DNA of 33,945 bases from a virus. Both the position numbers and the translations under genes were made by a program. The notes under the pieces are model-generated. The model was not told the DNA's origin, did not search any database, and saw only the letters and a program-made list of their open reading frames with translations. The stretch's first letter is position 1, and each line of letters begins with the position of its first letter. Positions 7,672 through 14,400 of this stretch are shown here, piece after piece. The stretch lies in the IMG/VR virus record IMGVR_UViG_3300046411_000177, positions 1-33,945 of that record; one strand, written 5' to 3'.

Positions 7672-8851
7672 GTGTACCGTCGCCGCCGAAATGCTTACCC
7701 GTTGCGTAATGCGTCGCCTTCTTGCCTGTAAATTCCTGCCAGCGTTGTACGATTACGTCGCAATATCTTGGATCTAATTCCATCGTGTAGCAATTACGCC
7801 CTGCCTGCTCCGCGCCTATCATTGTTGACCCACTACCGCCAAATAAATCTACTACGTTCAGCAACTTCACATGGTTGCTAAATGCTCGAATCGATAACGC
7901 CACCGGCTTTTGCGTTGGGTGCATGTAGGCAGTGTCTTTTTTAATTTCCCACAAATCAGACTCATTTTTTACCCAATCGTCTACTTTTCCAGAAAAAAGG
8001 CAAAACTCATGCTGATGCCTGTAGCCTACGCCCATTCCAAACACGTTTTTGGCCCAAACAATACATGCGTTGTAACGAAGCCTTTCCTGCAATAGTCCAT
8101 AAAATTGCCAATTACACCATATGTAATATGCGTCCGGTTTTAACGCCTGAATAGTGTGGCACACGCCCTCTACAAACAACTCAAACTCTTTTTTGGGCAA
8201 GTTATCGTTTTTTATAATTTCGTGCTTACCGCTCCTGCCACTAAAAGCGACATTATATGGCGGGTCAGTAAAAACTAAATTAGCACTCGCGCCATCCATT
8301 AATTTGTCGACCGCATCTATACTGGTTGCATCGCCACACATCAGCCTGTGATTGCCCAACACCCAAATATCGCCCTCTACTGTCTGCGGTGTGTCAGGTA
8401 CGTTAGGTACAGCATCCTCTTCAGTTAGCCCCTCGATTTCAGCAGGCTGCAACAACTCCGCCAATTCATCGGGCGCGAAACCGATAAGGTCTAAATTAAA
8501 ATCTATTTCTTGTAAATTTTGTAGCTCACTAATAAGTGTTTGGGTGTCCCAACCAGCATTTAACGCCAGCTTGTTGTCCGCAATCACGTAAGCTTTTTTC
8601 TGCGCTTCTGATAGGCCGGTTAGTGTAATGGTTGGCACGGACGCAAGGCCGAGCCGTTTAGCAGCTAACACTCTGCCATGTCCCGCTATGATACTGCTAT
8701 CTTCATCAATCAAAACGGGGTTAGTGAACCCAAACTCTGTAATGCTTGCCTCGATTTGGGCGACCTGGCTGTCGGAGTGCGTTCGCGAGTTTAGCGCGTA
8801 AGGTATTATTTTTTCGCTGCTTACGTACTCAATCTGTAAACTTCGATCCAT
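7664..8851 (-). CDS. ParB-like nuclease/regulator domain fused to DNA methyltransferase
   Basis: A 395-residue two-domain protein. Residues about 8-100 form a ParB/Srx-type N-terminal domain with the signature I-I-A-G-H-G-R (54-60). From about residue 160 a beta-class N4-cytosine/N6-adenine methyltransferase follows, with the catalytic motif DPPY at 196-199, HPTQKP at 311-316 and the SAM-binding FGGSGST at 337-343. Fusions of this kind are frequent in phages and prophages next to terminase genes. The likely role is methylation of phage DNA, either to evade host restriction or to time packaging. The target site cannot be read from sequence. The start has only a distant AAAGGG ribosome site. 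Confidence 0.9.
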   Translation of the reverse strand: MDRSLQIEYVSSEKIIPYALNSRTHSDSQVAQIEASITEFGFTNPVLIDEDSSIIAGHGRVLAAKRLGLASVPTITLTGLSEAQKKAYVIADNKLALNAGWDTQTLISELQNLQEIDFNLDLIGFAPDELAELLQPAEIEGLTEEDAVPNVPDTPQTVEGDIWVLGNHRLMCGDATSIDAVDKLMDGASANLVFTDPPYNVAFSGRSGKHEIIKNDNLPKKEFELFVEGVCHTIQALKPDAYYIWCNWQFYGLLQERLRYNACIVWAKNVFGMGVGYRHQHEFCLFSGKVDDWVKNESDLWEIKKDTAYMHPTQKPVALSIRAFSNHVKLLNVVDLFGGSGSTMIGAEQAGRNCYTMELDPRYCDVIVQRWQEFTGKKATHYATGKHFGGDGTHE

Positions 8852-8897
8852 ATACGATTACTGTCCCTTTCAGCCACCCATTGATGTGTTCGGGTGT

Positions 8898-9092
8898 TTA
8901 TTCTGGTGGGTCGAGCGGATAGGCCCAGTATAGACCTTTACTGTATCCGGCTATGATTGTGCCTGTGTCGATATCGGCTTGACTGATTGGGTAAGTTTCG
9001 ACGCTTTCGTCATCAAAGGCAATCAAATACGTGCCTTCCTTTTTCGGAAGGGTTTCAATCGGGTGCCACTCGATCACTATCTCTTGATACAT
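8898..9092 (-). CDS. Small DUF551-like protein
   Basis: A 64-residue protein whose pattern W-H-P-I-E-T-L-P-K-K-E-G-T-Y-L-I-A-F-D resembles the start of DUF551-type phage proteins, which usually contain W-x-[PS]-I-x-x-x-P and a short beta domain. I chose the ATG at 9090-9092 because GGGG lies at good distance; a GTG six bases upstream is also possible. It overlaps the preceding gene by 38 bases in a different frame. The function is unknown. Confidence 0.55.
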   Translation of the reverse strand: MYQEIVIEWHPIETLPKKEGTYLIAFDDESVETYPISQADIDTGTIIAGYSKGLYWAYPLDPPE

Positions 9093-9348
9093 GCCCACTG
9101 CCCCAAGGCTTTGTAATCCACTGCTGCCGCCATTTACTTAGCTCATAACGTGTAACGTCCTGGTCGCTACTGTTGACGCGCTTTGTAACCCGTATTTTAT
9201 CCTGCGACGTCCCATAAACAATAACCGCCATAGCCTGTTTTTTATTGATACCTAACAGCTCTTGTATGTCTTGTGACGTAAAAGATGTAATCTCCATTTT
9301 TTGCAGTGCCTCGAATCGCTCAGGCGCTGACGCTTTCTGTGTTTTCAC
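9055..9348 (-). CDS. Putative winged-helix DNA-binding protein
   Basis: A 97-residue protein starting with GTG two bases after the stop of the previous gene; an internal ATG at 9295-9297 with a GAGG site ten bases upstream is a credible alternative start. The segment T-S-Q-D-I-Q-E-L-L-G-I-N-K-K-Q-A looks like a helix-turn-helix, followed by a basic beta-hairpin-like part (K-I-R-V-T-K-R-V), as in small winged-helix regulators. A late or middle gene regulator is possible, but no target site was identified. Confidence 0.5.
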   Translation of the reverse strand: MKTQKASAPERFEALQKMEITSFTSQDIQELLGINKKQAMAVIVYGTSQDKIRVTKRVNSSDQDVTRYELSKWRQQWITKPWGSGHVSRDSDRVAPD

Positions 9349-9350
9349 CG

Positions 9351-9539
9351 TTACAAAGACTCATACCATGAGCAATCTCGGTCGTCGTAATTAGGGTGCC
9401 CGCGCGTTCCTTTGTGACGAACCCAGCTGTCAACCATCGCGCAGTAATGAGTCGCTTCTTTTTCTGCATCCACATAGTCACCCGTACTGACAAAACTATA
9501 GGCGACGGTAATTCCAACGATCATTAATACTTCTTTCAT
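9351..9539 (-). CDS. Small exported or membrane-anchored protein
   Basis: A 62-residue protein with a hydrophobic N-terminus (M-K-E-V-L-M-I-V-G-I-T-V-A-Y-S-F-V) that could be a signal anchor, followed by a short hydrophilic part with two cysteines and several Trp/Tyr residues. The ATG has a GGAG site nine bases upstream. A competing frame on the same strand (9320-9517) lacks a comparable start. Small early-region membrane peptides in phages sometimes act on host functions or superinfection, but nothing here identifies a role. Confidence 0.5.
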   Translation of the reverse strand: MKEVLMIVGITVAYSFVSTGDYVDAEKEATHYCAMVDSWVRHKGTRGHPNYDDRDCSWYESL

Positions 9540-9559
9540 ATCATTGTGCTCCTCATAGG

Positions 9560-10012
9560 TCAGATGTTTTTCAAACTACGATGATACTCCACATTATTGA
9601 GGTGCTGCTCCAAAATGTCAGCTCTGTTCGTGTTCCAATATGGCACGGCTAATCGCTCATCTTCGAGCATTTCGTTAATGCTTTTATCGTGACCTTCGAC
9701 CCAAATCTCGCCTAGCGTTCTGCCATATTTACCCCGGTCAAGATACGTTTTTACAAAAATCTCACCGCTTTGCGGGATCAACCTCCGCACAAACTCTGTC
9801 GCTAATACGCCTAACGCCTTGAGGTCTTCAGTGCCACCCGCGACCATTCTCTTTTCTGGCGTATCGATTCCATATAGCCGGATATCTTCCTCTTTCCAAC
9901 ACCCGAACCCCAAATCGAGTTTTGCGCGTAAGGTATCGCCATCAACTACGCGCCCACAAACACCCCTGTAGAAATATCGTTCTCGGTCACCGTGCATTGC
10001 CCGCCCCCTCAT
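9560..10012 (-). CDS. Thermonuclease-like (SNase family) nuclease
   Basis: A ~150-residue protein of the staphylococcal nuclease family. The signature V-V-D-G-D-T-L-R is followed by D-I-R-L-Y-G-I-D-T-P-E, which supplies the conserved Arg and Glu of the active site, and later by R-G-K-Y-G-R-T-L-G-E-[IV] with the second catalytic Arg. Calcium-dependent cleavage of DNA or RNA is expected from the family. Two starts are plausible: ATG at 10010-10012 with GGAG close upstream, and ATG at 9995-9997 after GAGGGGGC. Its start overlaps a zinc-ribbon microprotein gene. No signal peptide is visible, so it should act in the cytoplasm, perhaps in host DNA breakdown or recombination. Confidence 0.85.
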   Translation of the reverse strand: MRGRAMHGDRERYFYRGVCGRVVDGDTLRAKLDLGFGCWKEEDIRLYGIDTPEKRMVAGGTEDLKALGVLATEFVRRLIPQSGEIFVKTYLDRGKYGRTLGEIWVEGHDKSINEMLEDERLAVPYWNTNRADILEQHLNNVEYHRSLKNI

Positions 10013-10130
10013 TTTTTCTCCAACGAATGTAAACGCGCCCACACGCCACACACTTTTCGTATTTTGTCACGACAATTTTGTCTTTCGTTTCTTGTCGCTC
10101 GACCATAACACCGCCGCAACTGCACTGCAT
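9987..10130 (-). CDS. 47-residue zinc-ribbon-like microprotein
   Basis: A short frame from ATG at 10128-10130 to TGA at 9987-9989. It has two cysteine pairs, C-x-C at residues 3 and 5 and C-x-x-C at 27 and 30, arranged as a small zinc ribbon, and a basic C-terminus. An AGGGGAA ribosome site precedes the ATG, and the gene fills the gap between ninG and the nuclease gene, overlapping the latter's start in another frame. The cysteine spacing and position argue for a real gene. It may bind nucleic acid; no family name can be given. Confidence 0.6.
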   Translation of the reverse strand: MQCSCGGVMVERQETKDKIVVTKYEKCVACGRVYIRWRKNEGAGNAR

Positions 10131-10139
10131 ATGCTTCCC

Positions 10140-10553
10140 CTAGAAGTAATCTTCAAACTCTATACGACCCGTAGCCCCACACTCCCGCAGCTGAAGCATC
10201 ATGTCTAGCTGCTCTCGATAATGTTTAGCTATGTCGCCTTTGCCCTTTGTCTTACGTGCGATCTTGCCTGCCTGTATATCATTCGCCACCTCTCTGATGC
10301 GCTCACGCTCAAATTCAGACAGCATTCTTTGCATCCAATTACCGCCCTCGAGCTGATGACAGCCATAACACGCACTTATCGCATTTAGCCCCATAAACCT
10401 TGTCGCCCAGGTGCCGCGGCCGATACCGTGACTACAATGCAAACCCCGGTGCCCCTCTGGGTATTTAGTTCCGCACCGTTCGCACGCCCAGCCTGCTCGC
10501 TCCTTAACGCATTTGGCAAACGATGTATCTGCGGGCGTAATTTTTACTCCCAT
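10140..10553 (-). CDS. ninG: NinG-like recombination/HNH protein
   Basis: A 137-residue protein with the zinc-binding pattern C-E-R-C-G near residue 20, then L-H-C-S-H-G-I-G-R-G-T-W-A-T-R-F and A-C-Y-G-C-H. This resembles NinG (Rap) of lambda-like phages and HNH-type nucleases, which process branched recombination intermediates. The C-terminal half is helical and basic. It directly follows the NinB gene with a ten-base overlap, the same partnership as in the lambda nin region. Family assignment is fairly good; cleavage of Holliday junctions is inferred from the family. Confidence 0.75.
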   Translation of the reverse strand: MGVKITPADTSFAKCVKERAGWACERCGTKYPEGHRGLHCSHGIGRGTWATRFMGLNAISACYGCHQLEGGNWMQRMLSEFERERIREVANDIQAGKIARKTKGKGDIAKHYREQLDMMLQLRECGATGRIEFEDYF

Positions 10554-10948
10554 GTGTTTCTACCAAACGGCACAACGATGTCAAACTTCTCCGCTAGGTG
10601 TTTCGAAATAACCTGATAAACCATGTCGACCTCTTGCGTAGTTAGGTCAGAGGTCGACGTTTTATCTAAGACTTTCGCTTGTATCGGTTTCCACATGTGA
10701 TCTTTCACAATTTGCATGGTGGGAGTAATTTCTACCGTTGGCTTCAGTACCTCGCGCATGTCCATGCCCCGGGCACACATTTGCTCTGACACATCCCGTA
10801 GATAAGCGTGCAGCGCATTATTCTGTTTAACAGTGCGCTGCCCACGAGTAATTGCAAAAGTTATATCTGCATCTTGATTTGCGTTTATGTAGTCAATCAG
10901 TGCCTTGCGCTCTTCGCGATTACTCACAATCCATGTTTCACCTGACAT
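10544..10948 (-). CDS. ninB: NinB-like recombination mediator
   Basis: A protein of about 134 residues resembling NinB (Orf) of lambda, which binds single-stranded DNA and helps load annealing proteins at SSB-coated DNA. Typical features are R-T-V-K-Q-N-N-A-L-H-A-Y-L-R-D near residue 42, K-D-H-M-W-K-P-I-Q in the middle, S-T-[ST]-D-L-T-T-Q-E, and the closing I-V-V-P-F-G-R. The ATG at 10946-10948 is preferred because AAAAGG lies eight bases upstream; a GTG nine bases earlier is possible. It overlaps the upstream replication-like gene by 11 bases. Confidence 0.85.
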   Translation of the reverse strand: MSGETWIVSNREERKALIDYINANQDADITFAITRGQRTVKQNNALHAYLRDVSEQMCARGMDMREVLKPTVEITPTMQIVKDHMWKPIQAKVLDKTSTSDLTTQEVDMVYQVISKHLAEKFDIVVPFGRNTWE

Positions 10949-11315
10949 GCCGCACACCTTTTGAGTCTACATATTGGCCGTGTGCAGATAACCATTTTTC
11001 TGCTTGCGTAGGGTTGTCCATAAAATCATGCGTCAACATGTCCAGCATTGTCCATTGCCTCACAGGGATCGGCTCGCCAGGCTTCGCCTCTGGTCTGAAT
11101 TGCGAAGGACTCCCGCCCATTTTGTTAGCACGACTCAACCACATGTTTACGAATCTGGACATCCCCCGGCGCGTCTTACGCTTGCTTGGATTCGATTCCA
11201 GCCAACAGTCCATTGCGTCTAACTCAGTAAAAACATCCACTTCTTTGTAAGCGTGCTGCCACTTCGCAAGTTGCTCGTCCGAGGGTTGCCAATCGTCACC
11301 TTGTTTGGTCTTCAT
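10938..11315 (-). CDS. Replication-associated protein (phage O / primosomal C-terminal-like)
   Basis: A 125-residue protein with the pattern D-W-x-P-S near the start and C-W-L-E-S-N-P-S-K-R-K-T-R-R-G-M-S-R-F-V-N-M-W-L-S-R in the middle. The second pattern is seen at the C-terminus of phage replication proteins and in stand-alone primosome-like proteins, where it is thought to contact a helicase or loader. There is no separate helicase or primase in the window, so this may be the main link to the host replisome. It overlaps both neighbours by short stretches. The role is inferred from similarity of pattern and from location beside SSB and recombination genes. Confidence 0.6.
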   Translation of the reverse strand: MKTKQGDDWQPSDEQLAKWQHAYKEVDVFTELDAMDCWLESNPSKRKTRRGMSRFVNMWLSRANKMGGSPSQFRPEAKPGEPIPVRQWTMLDMLTHDFMDNPTQAEKWLSAHGQYVDSKGVRHVR

Positions 11316-11719
11316 TCGTAATCACTCCGCGTCAGCTCTGGCAAGTGCGTAGCAGCTTGATTCGCTGATTTGCGTTTTCGGGTTCTGAAAAAGCCGCCGT
11401 GGTCTGGAAACATTGTCATAAACCTCCTAGCGTAAAACGACGAGTAATTGTTGTTCAGTTTAAATTGTTGCTTTTTAGCATAAGAGACTGGCTGTCCGCC
11501 GTTTATACATCCAGAGCCAACAAAACCGTCATTTTGCCAAGGAGGCCGCACAACATCCTGCTCCCACCGGATTCTTTCAAAAATGCCTTTCGCAGAATAA
11601 TGCTTGTGTCCTGCAGCAATCAGTTCGTCAGTAAATCGTACGAATAATCTCCACACTTCTGGGTGCTTTTTATGGAAAGCCTCGCACTGCTCCCTCATTT
11701 CTTGCTCTCTGGTTTTCAT
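11312..11719 (-). CDS. Conserved phage protein of unknown function
   Basis: A protein of about 135 residues with the pattern A-F-H-K-K-H-P-E-V-W-R-L-F-V-R-F near the start, H-Y-S-A-K-G-I-F-E-R-I-R-W-E in the centre and L-N-N-N-Y-S-S-F-Y-A-R-R-F-M toward the end. I recognise this as a conserved protein of many phages and prophages, usually in the replication region, with no agreed function. Its N-x-N-x-x-x-x-x-Y-A-R-R segment and basic tail could bind DNA. The ATG at 11717-11719 (or the adjacent one at 11720-11722) is chosen because AAAAGGGGAA stands just upstream. It is the first gene after the structured non-coding gap. Confidence 0.75.
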   Translation of the reverse strand: MKTREQEMREQCEAFHKKHPEVWRLFVRFTDELIAAGHKHYSAKGIFERIRWEQDVVRPPWQNDGFVGSGCINGGQPVSYAKKQQFKLNNNYSSFYARRFMTMFPDHGGFFRTRKRKSANQAATHLPELTRSDYE

Positions 11720-11722
11720 CAT

Positions 11723-12047
11723 TTCCCCTTTTACTGCACAAGCTTCGCCCGTGCTGTTACACACTATACGTTAGAAGATAACGAGCTACGACTGCTGTAT
11801 CGAATCTTGACGTCTATCCCAGCTACCAGCTCTCGGCATCTGGGGGCGTGTATAGAGAGGGTCAACTCCGCTCCAGGGTTATTTTGTTCCCCGGCCTACC
11901 GCCCAACAGTCTCTGAGGATCGTTTGCGGTTTTGTTTAGGCTTCGATAAAATCGAGGTGCCTGAGCTTCAGATCCCCTTTGAAGCAATGGCACTCCTAAA
12001 AAGTAGTACCCCCCCGAGTGCCGCAACCCACCGGGGGGTTTTAATTT
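11723..12047. other. 325-base non-coding, structured intergenic region (possible RNA gene or origin)
   Basis: This is the longest gene-free stretch of the window and no credible minus-strand gene fits in it. On the plus strand it holds a series of hairpins ending in a rho-independent terminator: a stem CTTCGAT/ATCGAGG with an AAA loop at 11941-11957, a two-part stem GTGCC(11957-11961)/GGCAC(11989-11993) enclosing GCTTC(11965-11969)/GAAGC(11981-11985), and a C-rich/G-rich terminator stem near 12009-12038. A minus-strand -10-like TATAGT lies at 11763-11768 but lacks a clear -35. The region could be a plus-strand regulatory RNA, an attenuator, or a replication origin. Confidence 0.5.
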
Positions 12048-12050
12048 TCA
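11940..12050 (+). ncRNA. Candidate plus-strand regulatory RNA (3' part)
   Basis: Three stem-loops followed directly by T-rich sequence after a GC-rich stem are what the 3' half of a bacterial small RNA looks like. The first two stems share bases 11956-11957, so they may be mutually exclusive conformations. The 5' end is not defined and no strong plus-strand promoter was identified; a weak candidate lies near 11757-11785. Everything else in the window is transcribed leftward, so a rightward RNA here would run antisense toward the repressor and SSB operon or act in trans. Existence is an inference from structure only. Confidence 0.35.
12009..12048 (+). terminator. Rho-independent terminator, strongest on plus strand
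   Basis: A run of seven C at 12009-12015 and G at 12016 pair with C12032 and six G at 12033-12038; GTG at 12018-12020 can also pair with CAC at 12029-12031, leaving a loop of CCGCAACC. On the plus strand the stem is followed directly by TTTTAATTTT (12039-12048). On the minus strand the stem is followed by TACTACTTTTT, so it may also stop leftward transcripts after the repressor gene, though less well. Confidence 0.7.
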
Positions 12051-12332
12051 CACGTTAACTACAACCTGGTTCTCGCTAACTGACACTACCGGCTGCGACA
12101 TATCTTGTATACCGCTAGTTTCTTCTAGTCCTAAATCTAGAAACTCAGTAATCGTCATCCCAAAAAAAGTAGCAAGGCTCTCAAGTCGGCTCAGCCTCAT
12201 GTCAGTTGCAGCGCGCCAACGTGTGACCTGGATTGCCGCTACGCCCATGTGCTTTGCTAATGCGCGATTGCTCACGCGGTTTTTGGCCTGCGCATAACGC
12301 ACGCTAAGACCGGGGTTAAAACGGGATGTCAT
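12048..12332 (-). CDS. XRE-type helix-turn-helix repressor
   Basis: A protein of about 94 residues with a helix-turn-helix typical of Cro/CI-like regulators: V-S-N-R-A-L-A-K-H-M-G-V-A-A-I-Q-V-T-R-W-R, followed by L-S-R-L-E-S-L-A-T-F-F-G-M-T-I-T-E-F. The C-terminal tail is Val-rich and unassigned. The ATG at 12330-12332 has AGGAG nine bases upstream; a TTG two codons earlier is also in frame. It overlaps ssb by 17 bases. It probably shuts down early transcription; an operator-like dyad is seen at the early promoter (14683-14698), but its link to this protein is inference. No integrase accompanies it. Confidence 0.8.
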   Translation of the reverse strand: MTSRFNPGLSVRYAQAKNRVSNRALAKHMGVAAIQVTRWRAATDMRLSRLESLATFFGMTITEFLDLGLEETSGIQDMSQPVVSVSENQVVVNV

Positions 12333-12744
12333 CTTCAATAACTCCTATCTCCTGTGGTTTTCCTTGATCCGCCGCAACTGACTTGTGATCAGGCTTCGGA
12401 TTTTCGCTTTTAACATCTAGCAACTGCATCTCTGTGCAGATAATTTCTGTTGTGTACCGCTTCTGACCATCCTTGCCTTCCCACGACCGAGTGCGCAGTG
12501 AGCCCTCGACGTACATCTTCGAGCCCTTTCGCGCGTGATCCTTCACAATGTCCGCCAGCGGCCCGAAAAACACACACTTGTGCCACTCGGTGCGCTCAGC
12601 CTCTTGCCCGGTCTTCTTGTCTTTCCAGGACTCTGATGTCGCTACACTCACATTGGTAACAGACCCACCAGATGGCATGGCCCGTGTCTCTGGGTCGTTG
12701 CCCACATTGCCAACCAGCATCACTTTGTTTATGCCGCGTTTCAT
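12316..12744 (-). CDS. ssb: Single-stranded DNA-binding protein
   Basis: A 142-residue SSB. The OB-fold starts at G-I-N-K-V-M-L-V-G-N-V-G-N-D-P-E-T-R and includes E-W-H-K-C-V-F-F-G and G-S-K-M-Y-V-E-G-S-L-R-T-R-S-W. A disordered linker leads to the acidic tip E-D-D-I-P-F, the docking peptide for host DNA-repair and replication partners. The ATG at 12742-12744 overlaps the stop of the annealing-protein gene as ATGA, and the usual family start M-x-R-G-I-N-K-V fits. It should coat single-stranded phage DNA and work with the annealing protein and NinB. Confidence 0.95.
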   Translation of the reverse strand: MKRGINKVMLVGNVGNDPETRAMPSGGSVTNVSVATSESWKDKKTGQEAERTEWHKCVFFGPLADIVKDHARKGSKMYVEGSLRTRSWEGKDGQKRYTTEIICTEMQLLDVKSENPKPDHKSVAADQGKPQEIGVIEDDIPF

Positions 12745-13514
12745 TGCTCCATTTCCTCTTGGATTTCGTTCCACTTACTTAGGCGCTCTGGAGACAAACC
12801 ATTTGCAGCGTCAACCTGTAACCACTGCGGCATTTCATCCCACGCTTGTGTAGCGCCTAACGTGTCCCGCTTATCGACCAGTGACTCAAACCTTTGGCGT
12901 AAATCCTGCGCCATCTTAACACCCTTAGCCTCTAGCGTTCTACACGCATCCTTAAATGCTGTTTTTTTGCTCTTAGGCGCGCAGTTAAATGCCTGAATGT
13001 ACTCTTCTTCTGTCACATCCTTGCGCCAGGACACAAACGTCAGACCATCGTCATCACTAGCCATCATCCGGCGTAGCGTTTTATAAAGCATTGTCCACTC
13101 GCGGTTAACGAAATCGTCAGCCTCCTCCTCTGTGTAAGCATCGCCATGAACATCTAACAACTTGAGCACAACACGGTCTTTTGCCCGCTTCTCAGCCATC
13201 GCAAACGGATACTGTGCCTTGATGTTAGCCGGTGACGCTTCACCAAATGACCATTCGCTGCGCCCACCATCACCCATCGTGCCGGTCACGTAAAACGCTA
13301 CAGAGCCGGTCGCCATATCTGCGTGGACTTGCATAGGCTCAGAAAACTGGATGTTGTGATGCGCTGCAAGACGCTCAATAGTTTTGTGCTTAATCGCCCA
13401 GACTCCCGGGCGCACTTCCCAACACGACTGTGCTGACTTAGGTAGGTTTCTTTCCGAGTCTGCATCGATGCCAATCGACGCCAACATTGTACTAATTCCA
13501 GCTGGTACGCTCAT
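12741..13514 (-). CDS. Putative Rad52/ERF-type single-strand annealing protein
   Basis: A protein of about 257 residues. The region G-[DE]-A-S-P-A-N-I-K-A-Q-Y-P-F-A-M-A-E-K-R-A-K-D-R-V-V-L-K-L-L followed by Y-T-E-E-E-A-D-D-F is a pattern found in a phage protein family placed beside SSB, which I associate with Rad52/ERF-like annealing proteins. The C-terminal half is helical and ends in a Glu-rich tail. The ATG at 13512-13514 is chosen because an AAAAAGGGGAA site precedes it by about eight bases; the longer open frame upstream overlaps the previous gene far more. The neighbours SSB and NinB support a recombination role. The family call is moderate. Confidence 0.6.
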   Translation of the reverse strand: MSVPAGISTMLASIGIDADSERNLPKSAQSCWEVRPGVWAIKHKTIERLAAHHNIQFSEPMQVHADMATGSVAFYVTGTMGDGGRSEWSFGEASPANIKAQYPFAMAEKRAKDRVVLKLLDVHGDAYTEEEADDFVNREWTMLYKTLRRMMASDDDGLTFVSWRKDVTEEEYIQAFNCAPKSKKTAFKDACRTLEAKGVKMAQDLRQRFESLVDKRDTLGATQAWDEMPQWLQVDAANGLSPERLSKWNEIQEEMEQ

Positions 13515-13929
13515 TTGGTTTTCCCCTTTTTGACAACCACTCCAAGACGCAGTCAACCGCACATTGACTATCGCCACCGACATTATATGTCATTGTCGCG
13601 TTACTGTTAACACGCGACCCGCCATCGTGTTGCTTCCAATCGTAGATTGTCGCTCGCACGATGCCCTTGTCGACATGCTTGAAAGTAATTTCCCAGCAGT
13701 GCGACACCTTGCTCTGTGGGTCGTTGCTAGTCCACGCACATTCACCGAACGCACTAACCAACTCATCTAAGCTTGACTCAATGCTGCCCTGCAACGCCGT
13801 ACCATTGCAGTCTAGCGTTGGCCGCAAAATTGCGATGCCATATTGCTCTTTGCGCTGCGCCTTCCATGACTCTGGCATCTCTTCGTAGCCTAGCTCAATG
13901 TCTAACAGATACGCTCCCATCTTGCTCAT
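13492..13929 (-). CDS. Unknown early protein
   Basis: A 145-residue protein that I do not recognise. It starts by ATGA overlap with the upstream gene and overlaps the annealing-protein gene by 23 bases. It contains six cysteines or so, several Trp residues and a predicted beta-rich core (for example W-E-I-T-F-K-H-V-D-K-G-I-V-R-A-T-I-Y-D-W). No catalytic motif is visible. A variant of the start four codons later also exists. Its place in the first early operon suggests a role in host takeover or DNA metabolism, which the sequence does not prove. Confidence 0.65.
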   Translation of the reverse strand: MSKMGAYLLDIELGYEEMPESWKAQRKEQYGIAILRPTLDCNGTALQGSIESSLDELVSAFGECAWTSNDPQSKVSHCWEITFKHVDKGIVRATIYDWKQHDGGSRVNSNATMTYNVGGDSQCAVDCVLEWLSKRGKPNERTSWN

Positions 13930-14285
13930 GACAGCTCATACTCCTCAAACGTATCCGCAACATCCATCGCGTTCAGAATCTTGTAGCCCATCCAGGTTGC
14001 CTTATGCACGCGCGCTATCTCGACACCTTTGCCGATGAATTTTATTCCATGCGCCTCGTAGCGTTGCGTATGCTCGATACGGTCGTATAGCAGTGCGATG
14101 TCGTGATGGTCGACCTCGAGCAAGGCAGTTGTGTCGTCTATAACGTCAGCAATATGCTCGCCCAGAAACCGCTTGCTAATCGCCATTTCCTCTTCACAGT
14201 CAGCGTCAAGCTGCGTGTCAAAGTCGACCTCCGCAAACTTGTCTTGCCCGGTAGAGCCTACCTCTATCTTAATTAACACTTTCAT
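13926..14285 (-). CDS. Unknown early protein
   Basis: A 119-residue acidic protein starting MKVLIKIEVGSTG, with the ATG at 14283-14285 preceded by CTAAAGGGGAATCC. It contains helical segments with H-H-D-I-A-L-L-Y-D-R-I-E-H-T and a central glycine-rich strand (H-G-I-K-F-I-G-K-G-V-E-I-A-R-V). No known motif is seen. The upstream extension of the frame is discarded because it lacks a ribosome site and covers a promoter-like sequence. It is probably co-translated with the next gene through an ATGA overlap. Confidence 0.65.
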   Translation of the reverse strand: MKVLIKIEVGSTGQDKFAEVDFDTQLDADCEEEMAISKRFLGEHIADVIDDTTALLEVDHHDIALLYDRIEHTQRYEAHGIKFIGKGVEIARVHKATWMGYKILNAMDVADTFEEYELS

Positions 14286-14319
14286 GGATTCCCCTTTAGT
14301 TCCACGTAGAACATTAGCC

Positions 14320-14348
14320 AGTGTAAACGCAGCAGGATAATCGTGCAA
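14320..14348 (-). promoter_or_regulatory. Second candidate early promoter
   Basis: On the minus strand TTGCAC (14343-14348) and TACACT (14320-14325) are separated by 17 bases, close to a host sigma70 promoter. It lies in the 115-base gap between the first two early genes, about 35 bases ahead of the next start codon. The rest of that gap (14286-14400) shows no gene. The match is moderate, so this is a candidate only. Confidence 0.35.
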
Positions 14349-14400
14349 CCCACTTTGGTTAACCTGTCGCTTTGAGCGTCACGTTTCAAGTAAAAGCCGC

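Noticed and set aside
9320-9517. 65-residue minus-strand ORF overlapping the small membrane protein
   Set aside because: It lacks a ribosome site and lies almost entirely over 9351-9539 and 9055-9348, which have better starts and coupling.
11785-11830. tRNA-like 3' end (ATCGAATCTTG...AGCTACCA) as a possible att site or tRNA
   Set aside because: The presumed T-arm does not pair and no cloverleaf can be completed; there is also no integrase in the window.
11663-12058. 131-residue plus-strand ORF across the non-coding gap
   Set aside because: It starts inside and antisense to the conserved gene 11312-11719, has no good ribosome site and its composition does not look like a protein family. The region is better explained as structured RNA.
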